A stretch of DNA of 64,000 bases from Antitrichia curtipendula (GCA_951230915.1 OX579635.1:39990001-40054000), one strand, 5' to 3'. Numbered from the stretch's first letter, positions 41,364-54,048 are shown. A program made the numbers and translations. The notes: generated by a model not told the origin, from the letters alone.

Positions 41364-44300
41364 ATGGCGCCGGATCCGAAAGAAAATGGTGGAGCGCTCG
41401 GGGAGCGCATGGACCACGACGCAGTGCCGCCTTCCGGAAAGAAGGACGCCGTTAAGGCTGCCAACAAGAAGAAGAAAGACGAGAAGAACAAGGACGACGA
41501 TTTGGTGAGTTTGCATTTAGGGTTTAAAAGAATTGGGTGGAAACCCTAAATTTGAAGGAAGGGGTGCCAAGGGTTTGAACCAGTGGCGATTGATCGTAAT
41601 TTCTGGTTGCGGAAGACGTTTTTATTGCTTTAACTGGTATTAGGTTTGTGGCGTGGTTCTGGAGTGTAAAGCTTCGGATTACGATGATTTTTGAGGTTCT
41701 ATGGTTACGGATCGGATGTTTCTTGCACTCCCATCGTGGTTGTGTAGCTGGTTGTTTGGCGAATTAGGGTCTGGAGTGTGCGTCTAGTCCTTAGGTTAGT
41801 AGATTGCGATTGACTGTTGGTTGGAGAAAGGCCGAGTTGATCTTCTGCTTCGCTTGCTTTTGATTGGAGGTGAGGCATATCTGAGACACAACAGTGCCGA
41901 AGAGTGCAATTGTGCGATATGAACTGATGTTGGACTACTGGTCTTGACCTGCCATTCTGATGGCTTGATGTGTCATGACTCGAATTCATATTGGATTTGA
42001 ATGACTTGCAGTCGGAGGAAGACCTCGCTCTTAAGCAGCGTTTGTGTGATAGCTGTGATTGCTCTTACCGTAGTATTATGCCGAAAGTTGGAGCTCTTGG
42101 AACTTCATTGGTTTAGTACTCTTGATCTATCATTTTGATCGATTTATAGTGCCGTGACTCAAATTCATGTTGCATTTGATTGGTCTGCAGTCGGAGGAAG
42201 ATCTTGCTCTTAAGCAGCAGTTCGAACTATATGTGGAAAGGGTCCAGGATCCAGAAGCTGGAATTCAAAGAGTAGCTTTGGAAGTCATGAGGTACACTCA
42301 ATGGGATGGAGTCTGTACCTTTCTTTATGCCATATCTAGTTGCCTTCACGTAGTTTGCTAACTAAGTCGGTCTGACTTGGCGATCTCCTCAAGGAGGACT
42401 GGACGCAGTTTGGCAGCTAAGAATATTTCTCTGGCCATTGGTTCTGTGTTTGAACATGACAATGCACTTGATTGGGAGTAGTGTGAGTTTTATCTCGTGG
42501 AGTGCTTTCTGCAGGCAAGAAATTAGGACAGCTACAAGCTCCATGACTTCAGTTCCCAAGCCACTTAAGTTCCTTAGACCGCATTACAAAACCCTGAAGA
42601 CACAGTACGAAAAAATGCCTGAATCTGAACTCAAAGTAAGTTTTCATACCTTGATTTTGCGGAGTGTATGGTCGTAGTTTTCTCGCATTTGCATCACATA
42701 AGGAGACTTTCTACTAACAATCTTTCCACATTTTGAGGAAGCCGAGTACTTCATATTTCGATTTGATATTGCAGAGATTTATGGCGGATATATTATCTGT
42801 GCTTGCGCTCACAATGTCGGAGGAGGGGGACAGAGTAAGTCCTATCCTTCACATTAGGTGTATTTTTTATGTTTTTTCCGTTCGTATTTGTATATGCGCT
42901 TTGTCAAGTCGTGGGTTTAAATTTAGGTGTGATTTCTTGTTCGGAACATTGTGCAGGAAAGTTTGCGCTTTAGATTGCAGGGTACAGTTGGAGATATTGG
43001 TTCCTGGGGCCACGAATATGTCAGGTATTCTCTTACTATTGCGTCTCACATATGATTTAGTGGCATTTATGAAATTAAGCCGACATCTTCAGATTGGGAT
43101 GTGCGTTGCGGTTCTTCATGGAAGCATCAGTCTGACCGCCGATTCCATTAGTGTAAGACAGACCTTGGTTAATTTACAATTTGACATCCGCAGGAATTTG
43201 GCCGGAGAGATAGGCAACGAGTTTCAACAACGTCAGGTATTTTTTATGTAGCCAAGGCATCTGTTCTTGAATTTTAAGTACTCAGCATGGACGTGGTTAG
43301 CTTCTCTTATAAGATTTTCTTCTATAAGTATATGTAACTTTAAGTAAGATAATATTGCAAGATTCTTTTGTTATAAGTTGGTTCTCTTGCCTAGGACGGT
43401 ACTTATATTCGTAGCTTTGTTTATATACGTTGCTAAGATGTGTGTTCGTGTTTACTGCAGGCTGTTGAGGAGTCTGTTGAGGAGTTGATGGATCTGGTTA
43501 AGCAGATTGTTCCATTTCATGTGAAGGTAACGATTTTTATATTTCTGCTTAGTTGGACTCATTTTCTTATTGGTTCACTTATGCAGTGTATGATTTTACC
43601 GTAATATCTGACTGGGTCTCCTTACTGCCTCTGTGCAGCATAATGCGGAACCTGAGGCTGTGGATCTTCTAATGGAGGTTTGTAGACTAAATTCGGACAA
43701 TTTGATGTTTATGTGAATTATGAGCGCATGTTTGAATGTATGTTGGTACAATATTAATAATAATGTGACTTGATTCTCTGTTTTTGTGCCTGTTTTTCTG
43801 GTTTTGAGTTGCCGCTTCGGTAATCCTCTTACTTCCTTTCCATTGTGACGCATATATTTCATGGCTATTGGTACTTTCTACAGGTAGACAAACTTGACAT
43901 GCTAATTGACCACATCGACAAAGCCAACCATAAGCGCACCTGCTCCTATCTTACCAGTTTTGCCAGGTATTAGCGCCTGATTCAAATATTTTTTTATTGA
44001 ACATTAACTGCTGACTTGTATGCTGTATTTACCTTTCGATTGCTAGTTCTTATTACATGATTGTGAATGGTCATGCAGTTATGTCCCAGAACCAGATGAT
44101 ATGGCTGTTCTGAAAATTGCGTACCAGTTGTACTGCAAGTTCAACAAATTTCCAGAGGCCTTGCGAGTTGCTTTGCGAATGGGCAATGCACAGGTATGTC
44201 ATGAAGACTTGATTAGGGGTTTACCCGTCCTGTTCAAGGCGCTTCGGGAACAGTCACTCTCCTGCATCTTCGTTAATTAGGGTGTAATCTACAATTTTTT

Positions 44301-47300
44301 TGGTGTTAAATCACGAACCTTCATGGTTCGTTGTTACTGTTTTCTATGATTATAGGAGTGGGGTGAGTGCTGACCGTTGTGTTGATGGTGCGCTGCAGTA
44401 CGTAAAAGCAACATTTGCCGCATGCAGAGATCCATTGGAAAAGAAGCAGCTTTGCTATATTCTGGGTAGACAGGTGAGCGTCTTTTATGTTCATATTACA
44501 GCTTGGATTGACTTGTCACTGGTGGTCATATAGGGCAATAAGTCAAGGTTTAATTATTCGTTTTCAGAAGTACTTTTTTGTTAAGCTAGTGCGTACCCGT
44601 GTTCAGGTGCTTTTGAGAGTTTGCTCACAGCCTTGCTTTGTGATTGTTTTTTGAAACTCCATGTTTCTAGTTTTATCTCATGAAATGCTGGTTGGATACA
44701 GGGTGTTTCTATCGAGCTTGATGAGGAAATGGCCGACAACGAGGAGCAACGGGAGCTTTTCCAAGAATTAATTAGCAATAGCAAGTTGAACGAGGGCTAT
44801 CTCACTCTAGCTCGTGACCTTGATGTGATGGAGCCTAAAACCCCGGATGATCTATACAAGGTGAGGATATTGCTCATCTCCGTGTTATATTGGTTTACCT
44901 GAATAGAAATTGAGCATCTAACATCTGGGTACAAATAGATCTAAGAGTTAACTCCTCTGTGGTCCCAGTTGCCGAACATGTAAAAGTGGAAATGGTTTCT
45001 GATGATCTCTCTGGGAAGTTGTTTCTATTGAGTTGTTGATTCCAGCTCGCAGTTTGTATTATTGTGTGGAGATTTCTGTATCCAGAGTATTTCTGATGCA
45101 GTCGATCTCAACTTTTCTGCTTGTACTAATACTATTTCTGTGTTCGTCTCAGGCTCATTTAGTGGATGGGCGTGCAAGTGCAGGAGCCAGTGTAGATTCT
45201 GCTCGACAAAATCTGGCTGCCACATTTGTCAATGGATTTGTGAACGCTGGCTTTGGAGTGGTATGGTTTTGAATGATTTGTTATTTTGTACCAGTTACTG
45301 GGACCGTTGCTGGGCTTATTTGATGTTTGGGTACCCGTATCTCAACACCACAGGGTTATGTATGTCATGTATCAATACCTTCAATACCTTCATTATGAAA
45401 TCTACAGCTCGTCTGTCCGACTTGTTAACGACTTGTATCTTGCAGGACAAATTAATGACCGCTCCAGTTACCGAAGGTAGTTCTGGCGGCTGGCTTTTCA
45501 AAAATAAGGAGCACGGAAAGGCTAGTGCAGCAGCGAGTTTGGTAATGGTCAAGTTTGCACTCTGTTTGCTTTGAGGTTCAGATGATGATTACAACCATCA
45601 CCTGTTTAGAGTCATGGCTAATTCATTGACGTTTGTTTGGTCTTGTTTGATTAGGGGCTTATCATGCTGTGGGATGTCGATGGAGGCCTTCCCCTGGTTG
45701 ACAAGTATCTGTATAGCAACGACAACCATGTGGTAGCTGGGGCGCTTCTTGCTGTGGGAATCATAAACTGTGGTGTTCGCAATGAGTGTGACCCTGTAAG
45801 CTCCTCAAGCGTCAATCTGTTTGCAATTTTTTGTTGAGCTAAACTGCTAAATCTGTTTGAAATATGAATCTTGTTAGTACTAATACTAGCTAGGCTAACA
45901 ATTTTGTTTTTATTATTGTGTTACTCTTAGTGATTGTGCCAGGTAGTTTTTGCAAGCGGATGCTTTTACAGGTATTTTCTGTCTGGAAGTGGTGACATGT
46001 GATCATCTTTGTGAATGGGGTACTCGCTGATGGCAGGCTTATGCTCTTCTCTACGACTCTGTCAACAAGGAAGATCTAACGGTTCGCATCGGAGCTATCA
46101 TGGGTCTCGGACTAGCATATGCTGGCTCTCAGAAAGAAGAGGTTAGGAAATTCATCCAGTTGCTTATTTGTTTCTCTAGAATAGTTAGTGACTTCAAGAG
46201 AATGTAGTCATTTTCTTTGAATGTGTATCCTCATGGCTGTGAGTTGATGCATTTGGTCTTCAGGATGGTTGTCTAGTACATGGAAGTGAACTGTCATAAA
46301 GTATTGGAATTGTCTATGGTTCTCTATAAGCTTTCAATTTGGACAATTTTGTTTATGGGCTTCAGACCTAGTATGAAAGTAGTGTTTAATATTTTGTTTC
46401 GGTTGCTATTTATATTCAGGTGCTGGATCTACTTACACCAATAGTGCAAGACTCCAAAGTTGGAATTGACTTAGCAGGGTTTGCCGCCGTAGCATTGGGC
46501 CTTATCTACGTAGGCTCGTGCAATGAAGATGTTGCGCAATCTATTGTTCTTGCTTTGATGGATCGTAGTGAGGCTGAGCTCGGAGAACCTTTGGCCCGCT
46601 TTTTATGTGTTGGTCTTGGTCTTCTCTACCTTGGGAAGCAGGTACTGTCTTTGCTGGTTGAAATATTCTTTTAGTACCTGGTCTCACACTTCATAAGTGC
46701 GGATACAACATGAATGCTTGGTAGCAACATTAGTCCTCATTTGTTTTTAGTTTTTAATATTAACAAGTGTTTCTAAATTAGTCTGGAAATATGCAGTTTT
46801 GGAACTCTGATGTGCATATTTATTTAGTTACGTTATAGAAGAACTGTGTCTGAGCCATGGATTTTGTAGATAACGGATAAGTCGCTCGTAACTGGAATAT
46901 GCTTCTGGTATGCAGGATGCCGCGGATGCAACCATGGAAGTGGCCAAAACGTTGAATGAGAAAATTTCTAAGTATTGTCTTGTTACAATAGAAACCTTTG
47001 CATACGCAGGCACGGGCAATGTTCTTAAGGTAGCTCTTCTCTCCGTCCTTCTCAGAACAGATGGCTTGCTGCTATGACAACGAGAGATTGGTCGTTTGCT
47101 ATTAGCAGTATATTTTTCAACGTTATTCTTGTTGTGTGCCTGCAACTGGATCTGCTTTAAATTTTTCTTTTTGAATGCAGGTGCAAGCCCTCCTCAGCAT
47201 GTGTGGTGATCACTTGGAAAAGGGAGAAAATCATCAGGCTCCTGCTGTTTTGGGTATTGCTTTGATAGCAATGGCTGAAGAATTGGGCTGTGATATGGCC

Positions 47301-49019
47301 ATTCGATCCTTAGAACATCTACTCCAGTATGGTGAACAGAACATCCGGCGAGCTGTGCCACTTGCCCTTGGAATCCTGTCCATCTCAAATTCTAAGGTGA
47401 ATCAGCTGTGGGCACTGATTGTTCAGCTAGTGCTGTTTTCTTAGTTTAACTTCTTGCAGCATATGCCTTCTTACCAAAGTTTTGGGAAGGTTTGTTGATG
47501 TCTCGAATTTGCATTTATGATTGCAGATAAGTGTAATGGATACGTTGAGCCGTCTCACTCACGACAGTGATTCTGAAGTAGCCATGGTATTTTTTCCTCC
47601 TGTGGTTCCTGTGGCCCGCTATTTACCAATTTGCTTATATGAACTTCCCGTGGTTCTCTGTAGTGCGTGCTGCCTGTCAATCGTATCATAAGAAATGTTT
47701 CACAACGTGTGCAGTTTGTGTGCACTGACACAGTGATGTTTTAATCTCAGTCGGCTACAGTTTCTTTGGGACTTATAGGAGCGGGGACCAATAATGCCAG
47801 AATTGCTGGCATGCTTCGCAATCTGTCTAGCTACTATTTCAAAGACGCAAGTCTTCTCTTTTGCGTATGTCCTTATCCTCTACCTCCGCTTCTTAGGTTC
47901 TCCTGTATTTTTTGATGATCTTTATCTTGAATTCCTTCCGTCTCTGACCTTTGTCGATATCATGCAGGTTAGAATTGCACAGGGTCTTGTACACTGTGGG
48001 AAAGGACTGTTGACTCTCAACCCTTACCATTCAGATCGATTTTTGCTATCAAAGTAAGCCACTAAGCATCTCTGTGTTGAAGTTTTCTAAGCTTCCATTG
48101 AATTTTGGACAGTCTATTGGAGCAAATCTAGTACATCTTCTTTGTATTTGAAAGGTTGGTTGTATGCGTACTGTCTATGGTCAGAGGCTGATTAGTTGGG
48201 CACTTGAAGCTCAGAGTGTGAGTGTCTTTTGGTATGGCATCGGAATTTGACAGAAGAAATGTTTTGAACTGCAGTGTGGCATTGGCTGGACTGATCACCT
48301 TTTTGCATGCAAGCTTTGACATGAAGTCTTTTATTCTTGGCAAATACCACTACGTTATGTACTTCCTTGTTCTTGCAATGCAGGTAACTCTTTCAACTAC
48401 GTTTTGTATATGCTTATAGTTTTAATTCTGTTTTAAATTCTGTTGCATACTAATATTGCAAATATTTAGTAGCCCAACTCTTCTAGGTTTCGCTTTTGAT
48501 GTCGTTTTCCATTTACGAGGTATTGATAATAGTTGTCATGGTATGACAGCCTCGAATGCTGATAACCCTGGACGAGAATTTAAAACCGCTACCTGTTCCC
48601 GTGCGAGTGGGACAAGCCGTGGATGTAGTCGGCCAAGCTGGTCGTCCCAAGACCATCACTGGGTTCCAAACACACACTACACCCGTCATTCTGGCTACTG
48701 GTGACCGTGCGGAGCTTGCCACTGAAAAGTAAGCACCTGAGTCAAATTCGATTCATAATTACGACAGTGCCGGTTTACTGTGAGCAGTCTTCGTTGCAGA
48801 ATTTGATATTGTTTTGTTAACATATAAATATATCAGTAGGCTGTAACTGAAATGTGTTTGTGGAATTGGATTCTGTAAGTAGAGGTCGTCCGGACCTCAT
48901 TTCTTACCCGAATATCTGGTGGGCGTTGGTGCAGGTACCTTCCCTTGTCAACGGTGCTAGAAGGGTTTGTTATTTTGAAGCTGAATCCTGATTATCAGCA
49001 TGACCATTTGAGTAGTTAG
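41364..49019 (+). CDS. RPN1: 26S proteasome regulatory subunit RPN1 (PSMD2)
   Basis: RPN1 is the large scaffold of the 19S base that binds ubiquitin, shuttle receptors and the Rpt ATPase ring. I read 25 exons giving 901 residues, close to the ~890 of plant RPN1: 41364-41504, 42191-42291, 42515-42635, 42775-42834, 42957-43024, 43194-43236, 43461-43526, 43639-43677, 43884-43966, 44079-44193, 44399-44473, 44702-44860, 45153-45260, 45446-45541, 45655-45795, 46037-46141, 46420-46641, 46916-47029, 47181-47396, 47527-47586, 47751-47864, 47968-48053, 48275-48383, 48550-48728, 48935-49019. Every junction is GT...AG and keeps frame. Landmarks are a Lys-rich N-terminus ([12 protein letters not shown]), [40 protein letters not shown], and PC-repeat toroid segments ([26 protein letters not shown]). 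The C-terminus contains [20 protein letters not shown]. No broken or missing exon was found, so the gene looks functional. Confidence 0.96.
41948..42040 (+). repeat. partial duplicate of RPN1 intron 1 end and exon 2 start
   Basis: The end of RPN1 intron 1 and the first ~28 bases of exon 2 (42127-42219) are repeated 179 bases upstream, ending TCGGAGGAAGACCTCGCTCT. The copy keeps a full acceptor (acttgCAG|TCG at 42011/42012). If used, the frame would stop at 42114-42116. Confidence 0.8.
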
Positions 49020-49389
49020 ACTTGTAGAAATGTTCCGCTTGGATCCATGCACATAACCTCACATTTTCGACCAAGTTCGCAATTCAGGTCCTTGATAATT
49101 TTTCTCTCCATTGCTGGAGACATGTGCTTACCCGGGTTGAGTGTATATGAAGTGTACTTCTGCTGCGACTTGGTGTAGCTTCTTTATGGTTCTGCTCTTC
49201 AGTGACCAAATTACTTTGAGCATGAGGTTCTTGATCCTCTCAAGTTTCTAGTTTAAATTGGGCTACTTTCTCGTCTTTCTTATTTCGCAACTTGCCGTTT
49301 CAGAATCCGATAGATGCCTGATACATTTCAGTTGGTGCAGTTCTAGGTTATCGGCCCGTTGTGAGGTATTGTTGCTGTGTGTTAGTTGC
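49020..49389. other. RPN1 3' flank
   Basis: Probable 3' untranslated region and spacer; nothing else recognised. Confidence 0.45.
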
Positions 49390-49393
49390 TTAA

Positions 49394-50003
49394 CCCTTGA
49401 AGGATGGATTGGTAGTCGTGGAAATCACGCATTTCGATACCGTGTGACATCATCTACTTTGAATAAGCCAAATATACTCACTGAAAGTCAAAATATTCAC
49501 CCCTAATACTGAGGATGAATAGTTGCACTTCTGTCCTACACAGAAAGATTCTTTGTCATTCATTGGATGCAAAATGTCCTTGTCGACATATTCACCCTAA
49601 TATTGAGGATGAATAGTTGCACTTTTGTCCTACATGGAAAGATTTTTTGTCATTCATTGGACCCAAAATGTCCTTGTTGACATATTCACCCCTAATATTG
49701 AGGATGAATAGTTGCACTTCTGTCCTACAAGGAAAGATTCTTTGTAATTTATTGGATGCAAAATGTCCTTGTCGACGTTTAAGGATTGAACAATGGGCTC
49801 ATAATTGTGGAAATCATTTGTTGTGTCATCGTGTGAATTGTTGGATTAAAATATTGCAAAAGCACTCATTGAAAGACAAACTACTATAGATGGTCTTCCC
49901 TTTTCACACAAAATTGGGAGGATGAATTGTTGCACTTCTGTCCTACATGGAAAGATTCTTTGTCATTCATTGATCAAAAAACTTCCTCAGTGGCGTTTAT
50001 GCG
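49394..50003. mobile_element. compound family-2 TTAA element with 95-bp tandem units
   Basis: TTAA|CCCTTGAAGGATGGATTGG starts at 49390 and TGGCGTTTATGCG|TTAA ends at 50007. Inside, GAGGATGAATAGTTGCACTT recurs at 49511, 49605 and 49700, each time with 'aaagattctttgtcattcattgg' and 'caaaatgtccttg' blocks. A second family-2 body follows (from about 49780). It appears to be one copy whose end was tandemly amplified, next to or nested with another. Confidence 0.7.
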
Positions 50004-50018
50004 TTAAACTTTGTTATT

Positions 50019-50971
50019 CCCTCACCACCCAAGGGGACCAAAAGTATCTTCACACAGTCTAACAATCAACTTCAAAGTGTTGTAACTTTTGCATTCAATG
50101 TCCAAATTCAATCAAACTTGTTGGAAAAGCTGCGCATATTAGTCTATTTTTTGTGATAAAATTTTCAAATCTATCCAAGATGTACTAAGTTTTTGAAAGC
50201 CTTTCAAAGTTCACAGGGTTCAATTTGAGTTCACTACACTACATTGAGATGGCTTCAACTATGGGTGTTTGTATCTTTTTCATCAAATGTTAGTTTTCAA
50301 TAAAAATTTGTTGGGTTTTGTTCCCCATAAAGTCTAATCATTGTGTTAAAATTTTCATGTCAATCCAAGTTGTTTTGAATGATTGGGAGCAATTCAAAGT
50401 TCAAAATCCAAACATTTTTGCATTACAGTGAACTTTGGTTTGTTTTCAATAATTTTTGTTGGAAAAAGTTGTGCATACTAGTCTAGTTCTTGTGGTAAAA
50501 CTTTCATATCAACCCAAGAAGTTATGATTGATTAAAAAGCATTTTAGTAGAGGTAGGTTCAGCCATAGATGTGTTTTTTTGCTATTTTTTTTTACTATTT
50601 TTTGACATTTCAAAACAATTTTGCAAACACAATGAGTTAATTGAATGGGTTATTTTTTCCACCAAAGTGTTTGTCTTTTGGTTTTGAATCACTTTATAGT
50701 TTAAAGTTTTTTTCATTTGAGTAGGTTTAGAAATTGAATTTCACCTCCAAATGTGATTTTAGGAAAATTTCAACATCTTTTTTCAACACTAGAACATTAT
50801 AATCTTTTAATCTATATGGTCAAATAACCCCAAATTTGATGTACACCATTTGCAACATGCACACTACAAGATTGTACGGTTGAGATTTTCATACCTTATT
50901 CAGATTTAAACTTATAACACTTGAAAAACAAGGTTGTTTTATGACATGGTTATGCCTTGGGCGGTGAGGGG
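50019..50971. mobile_element. TTAA-type element with 16-bp TIR
   Basis: CCCTCACCACCCAAGG at the left is matched in reverse by CCTTGGGCGGTGAGGG at the right, one mismatch in 16. The right side has TTAA (50972-50975); the left is TTATT, a likely decayed TTAA. It is 953 bases with no transposase. Confidence 0.75.
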
Positions 50972-50975
50972 TTAA

Positions 50976-51541
50976 CCCGTAAAGGACCATAAGGCTTCTA
51001 CAACTAAAGTAAACCTCACTATCAGTCCACAAGCAACAAAGAAATCTAGATGATTTTCTTTGCTGAATCTGTTGGCACAATCCAATTGAAAAACGATTGA
51101 GTGTGCAATTTTTGGTGAATTTTTTGAGAATGGAAAAAGCATTGTGGGCTGTTCCTTCACATTCTTGTTTCTTTTTTTTTACACCTCAAAATGATTTGAA
51201 AAAAATTTCACATCAATATTATGATGATATGCACATGTGGGAAAAAAAATTTAAAAATTTGGAGCACTTTTGAGCATTCTACTTTCAACATTTTGATTTC
51301 ACCGTACATACAAAGTACTCCCTAATTGAACATCTTTCATCAATCTTGTCAACGGTGGCATTTTTTCAAAAATTGTGCGAATTTATTGATCTTTTTTTTT
51401 ATAGGATAGCTAAATAAGTCTTGTTTCATTTCAATGATGGCAATCATTGAAATTATTCCATACAAATGAGGAATTATGCTTGTTAGAAGAGCTAGTCAAG
51501 AAAACAAGGACTATTCTCAAACACCCCCGGTCCTTTAGAGG
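50976..51541. mobile_element. TTAA-flanked element, family 1 type ends
   Basis: TTAA (50972-50975)|CCCGTAAAGGACCATAAGG begins it and CCCGGTCCTTTAGAGG|TTAA (51542-51545) ends it. The 13-base termini differ at two positions. It shares its left TTAA with the preceding element. 566 bases, non-coding. Confidence 0.75.
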
Positions 51542-51545
51542 TTAA

Positions 51546-52136
51546 CAATGTTGAGTAGTTTTGAAAAAAAGACATTTTATTTTTCACTTCAAATGGTATA
51601 ATCTTGCAGTCCTTGTTGTCAAATATTTTGAATTTTTACACATATTCAAAATGCTTGGCTCTATATTTATTGTTTGGATTTTAGAAAAGAAAATTTCCAA
51701 TGCTTAAGAAATTGTCAAAAAATGGCTAGTGTAGAATAACTTGACCTCCTTGTATTGCACGGTGATTTAGAGGGAGGTAAGTCCCTTATTTGCTTCTAAA
51801 TTTTTGCATGAGTGTACCTAATAAGTTTTAGTACTTGATGTTGTATAAACCTAATTATGAGTAGAGCAAAAATCTCATTCTAAGAGGGCTCAAAGTTTGT
51901 TGTCTATGTTTGTCAAGGTTTAAAAAAAAAATTCATTTACTTCAAATGTTGTGATCTTGTAATCCATGTGATCAAATGGGCTAAAGTTTTGTTTGCATCC
52001 ATTGTCCTAATGGTTTCCTACACTTTTGTATAGTTTGGGTTCCAAAATATATTTTAAAATTCAAATATGATAAATATACTAAAAAATGACAATTTATGAC
52101 AATTTTTCTTAAAAACAACCTGCCATCTTTTATGGG
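51546..52136. mobile_element. probable TTAA-type repeat, relative of 4390-4986
   Basis: Starts directly after the TTAA of the preceding element and ends CATCTTTTATGGG|TTAA (52137-52140). It shares several blocks with 4390-4986. Matching terminal inverted repeats are not evident, so the boundaries are tentative. Confidence 0.4.
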
Positions 52137-52140
52137 TTAA

Positions 52141-52785
52141 AATATGATAATCATACTAAATTTCTAGGTGACACTAATAATTTTGTATCTACTAATAGGA
52201 CAAATCAGTGAAGTGTGGAAAATTCTATTAGGCAAAACCACCTAAAAGCAACACTTTTGTTAAGTCCACTATCTCAAAGGTTAACCAAAAAAACTTAATG
52301 AAATTATTAGCAAATTCAAGAGAAACAAAATGCAAGGGATTTCATAATTTTCTACGCTTCAGTAAAATTTTAATAAATTTCCAAAGTTGTGAACATAGGG
52401 TAGCCTATGCCTTAGTTGTAGGGCAAGGTCAACAAAAAATAATTAATTTAATAAAGTTGGAAAAAAAATGAACACAAGAAATTGTTCAAATCATTAAGAA
52501 TTAAGTGACCAAGTTGTCAAAAAAATGTTCAAGGTCAATCAGAATGTCCCAAAAGACAAAGAAAAGTTAAATACAATATATCATAAATATTCAATATTAC
52601 TTGTACAAAACTATTAGTTGACCATCTGCCATCAATAAATTTTTTGATGGAAAAATAAAGGGATCACCAGTACTTCATTGATATTTAATTAGAACAAAGG
52701 GTTGGGAGGCCATTTTTATAATGAAATCCAATTGTCTATCATGAATCTTTAAGAGTTATGAGATAATTTGAAGATAAGAGCTTGA
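52141..52785. other. intergenic, nothing recognised
   Basis: AT-rich DNA; no gene or bounded repeat seen. Confidence 0.4.
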
Positions 52786-53192
52786 CCGCTCATTGTCAAA
52801 ACGTAGGAATTGTGTTCAAATTACAATTTCAAACCTCATTATGGCATAGTAGAATAACTTTTTCCAAAAAACTTTGGACTTAGAAAAGTAGTAAAATCAA
52901 GCTAAATTTCATCTTCAAAAATATGCATGTGATTTTGAACCTTCAAAAAAATATAGACAAAATTCAAAGAGGATGTTTGAAAATGTCAAAGAAAATGTCC
53001 CTTTCAAACCTTCTTTGAACTTTGTCCATAACTTTTGATTTGAATCTTGAAATCTCAAATGTTTTTTTGGAGATGAAAGTTAGCTTGATTATAGTTCAAA
53101 GTTTAAAAAAGTTAGTCTTCACTACTTCCTTAATGAGGTCTAAAATTCTACATTAAACACAATACTTGCTTTTGACTTAACTATGAGCAATT
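52786..53192. repeat. ~400-bp imperfect palindrome (hairpin)
   Basis: The left half (52786-52988) is matched in reverse by the right half (about 52998-53192). Examples are 'atagacaaaattcaaagag' against 'ttctttgaactttgtccat', 'aaatcaagctaaatttcat' against 'atgaaagttagcttgatt', and 'gctcattgtcaaaa' against 'ttttgacttaactatgagc'. There is almost no spacer. It is non-coding and could be a foldback MITE or a small-RNA hairpin source. Confidence 0.65.
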
Positions 53193-53772
53193 GAGATGCT
53201 ACTAATCCTAATGTTACATATTCCACATGGGTTGTTTTACTTCCTACCACCCCACTTGTATAAAAAGCATGTCTTCTCATTGTTATGAATACCAATAAAG
53301 TGGCTTCTAAAACTATGAGCTACAATTCTTGAAAATTTTGATTTTATTATGAATTTTATGTCAGAATTTTTTTAATTAAATTTTAAAGGCACGAATCTAC
53401 TTTTTCAGACTTGAATTAATTATTCGATATCATTCAATGTGTTGACCCTGCCATACATATATGATAAGTAACTCTAAACTCACGTTGAATGGACCCCCTT
53501 GAAGTAGAAAATGCCTCAACACTCATTGGTTGCTTCCAAAAACTCTTCACTTTTCACTAGTTGCATCTAAGAAGTTGTGTTGATTTTGAATCAAGAAATA
53601 TTCATTTTTAGCCCATTTTTTTAGATTTTGGAGAAAGAAAAATAACACTTCTAGATGTTTCTAACTAAACAAGGGGGAGTCCGTGGGTTGAGAGCCCTCC
53701 CTCGCTGAAGAAGTCTGCGTGGCCACCCACACGTCACCAAGTTCAGCGAATTCGCCCTCAGGGAACTCGCTC

Positions 53773-53946
53773 ATGCCAACTGATGAGACTCCCTCTATTA
53801 AGAAAATTGCTGTATTCGACATGGATGTCGCTGCCAAAGTGATTCTAAAGCTTTTGCAGGCCATGGATGTCGATGTTGATGTTGCTGCCGAAATGATTCA
53901 AAACCTTTTGCAGAACTCGTGGAGGACGAAGGTTTCCACTCCTTAG
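53773..53946 (+). CDS. small upstream reading frame (57 aa), possible uORF
   Basis: ATG to TAG gives 57 codons, ending 102 bases before the Ycf20-like start. The peptide contains a tandem duplication (MDVAAKVILKLLQ and VDVAAEMIQNLLQ), which comes from a duplicated DNA segment of about 45-60 bases. No domain was recognised. It may lie in the leader of the next gene and act as a uORF, or be chance coding in duplicated DNA. Confidence 0.3.
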   Translation: MPTDETPSIKKIAVFDMDVAAKVILKLLQAMDVDVDVAAEMIQNLLQNSWRTKVSTP

Positions 53947-54048
53947 GATGTGCAGAATCATCGTTTAGGGTTTAGCCTCGCGGCCTCCGTCTCCGCACGC
54001 GAAACGCTCGCAAATTCGCCGCCCAAGCCTTCCAACAATCTTCACATC

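Noticed and set aside
45062..45574. 170-codon plus-strand frame inside RPN1
   Set aside because: It runs through introns and out-of-frame exons of RPN1; the true frame is fixed by the protein family.
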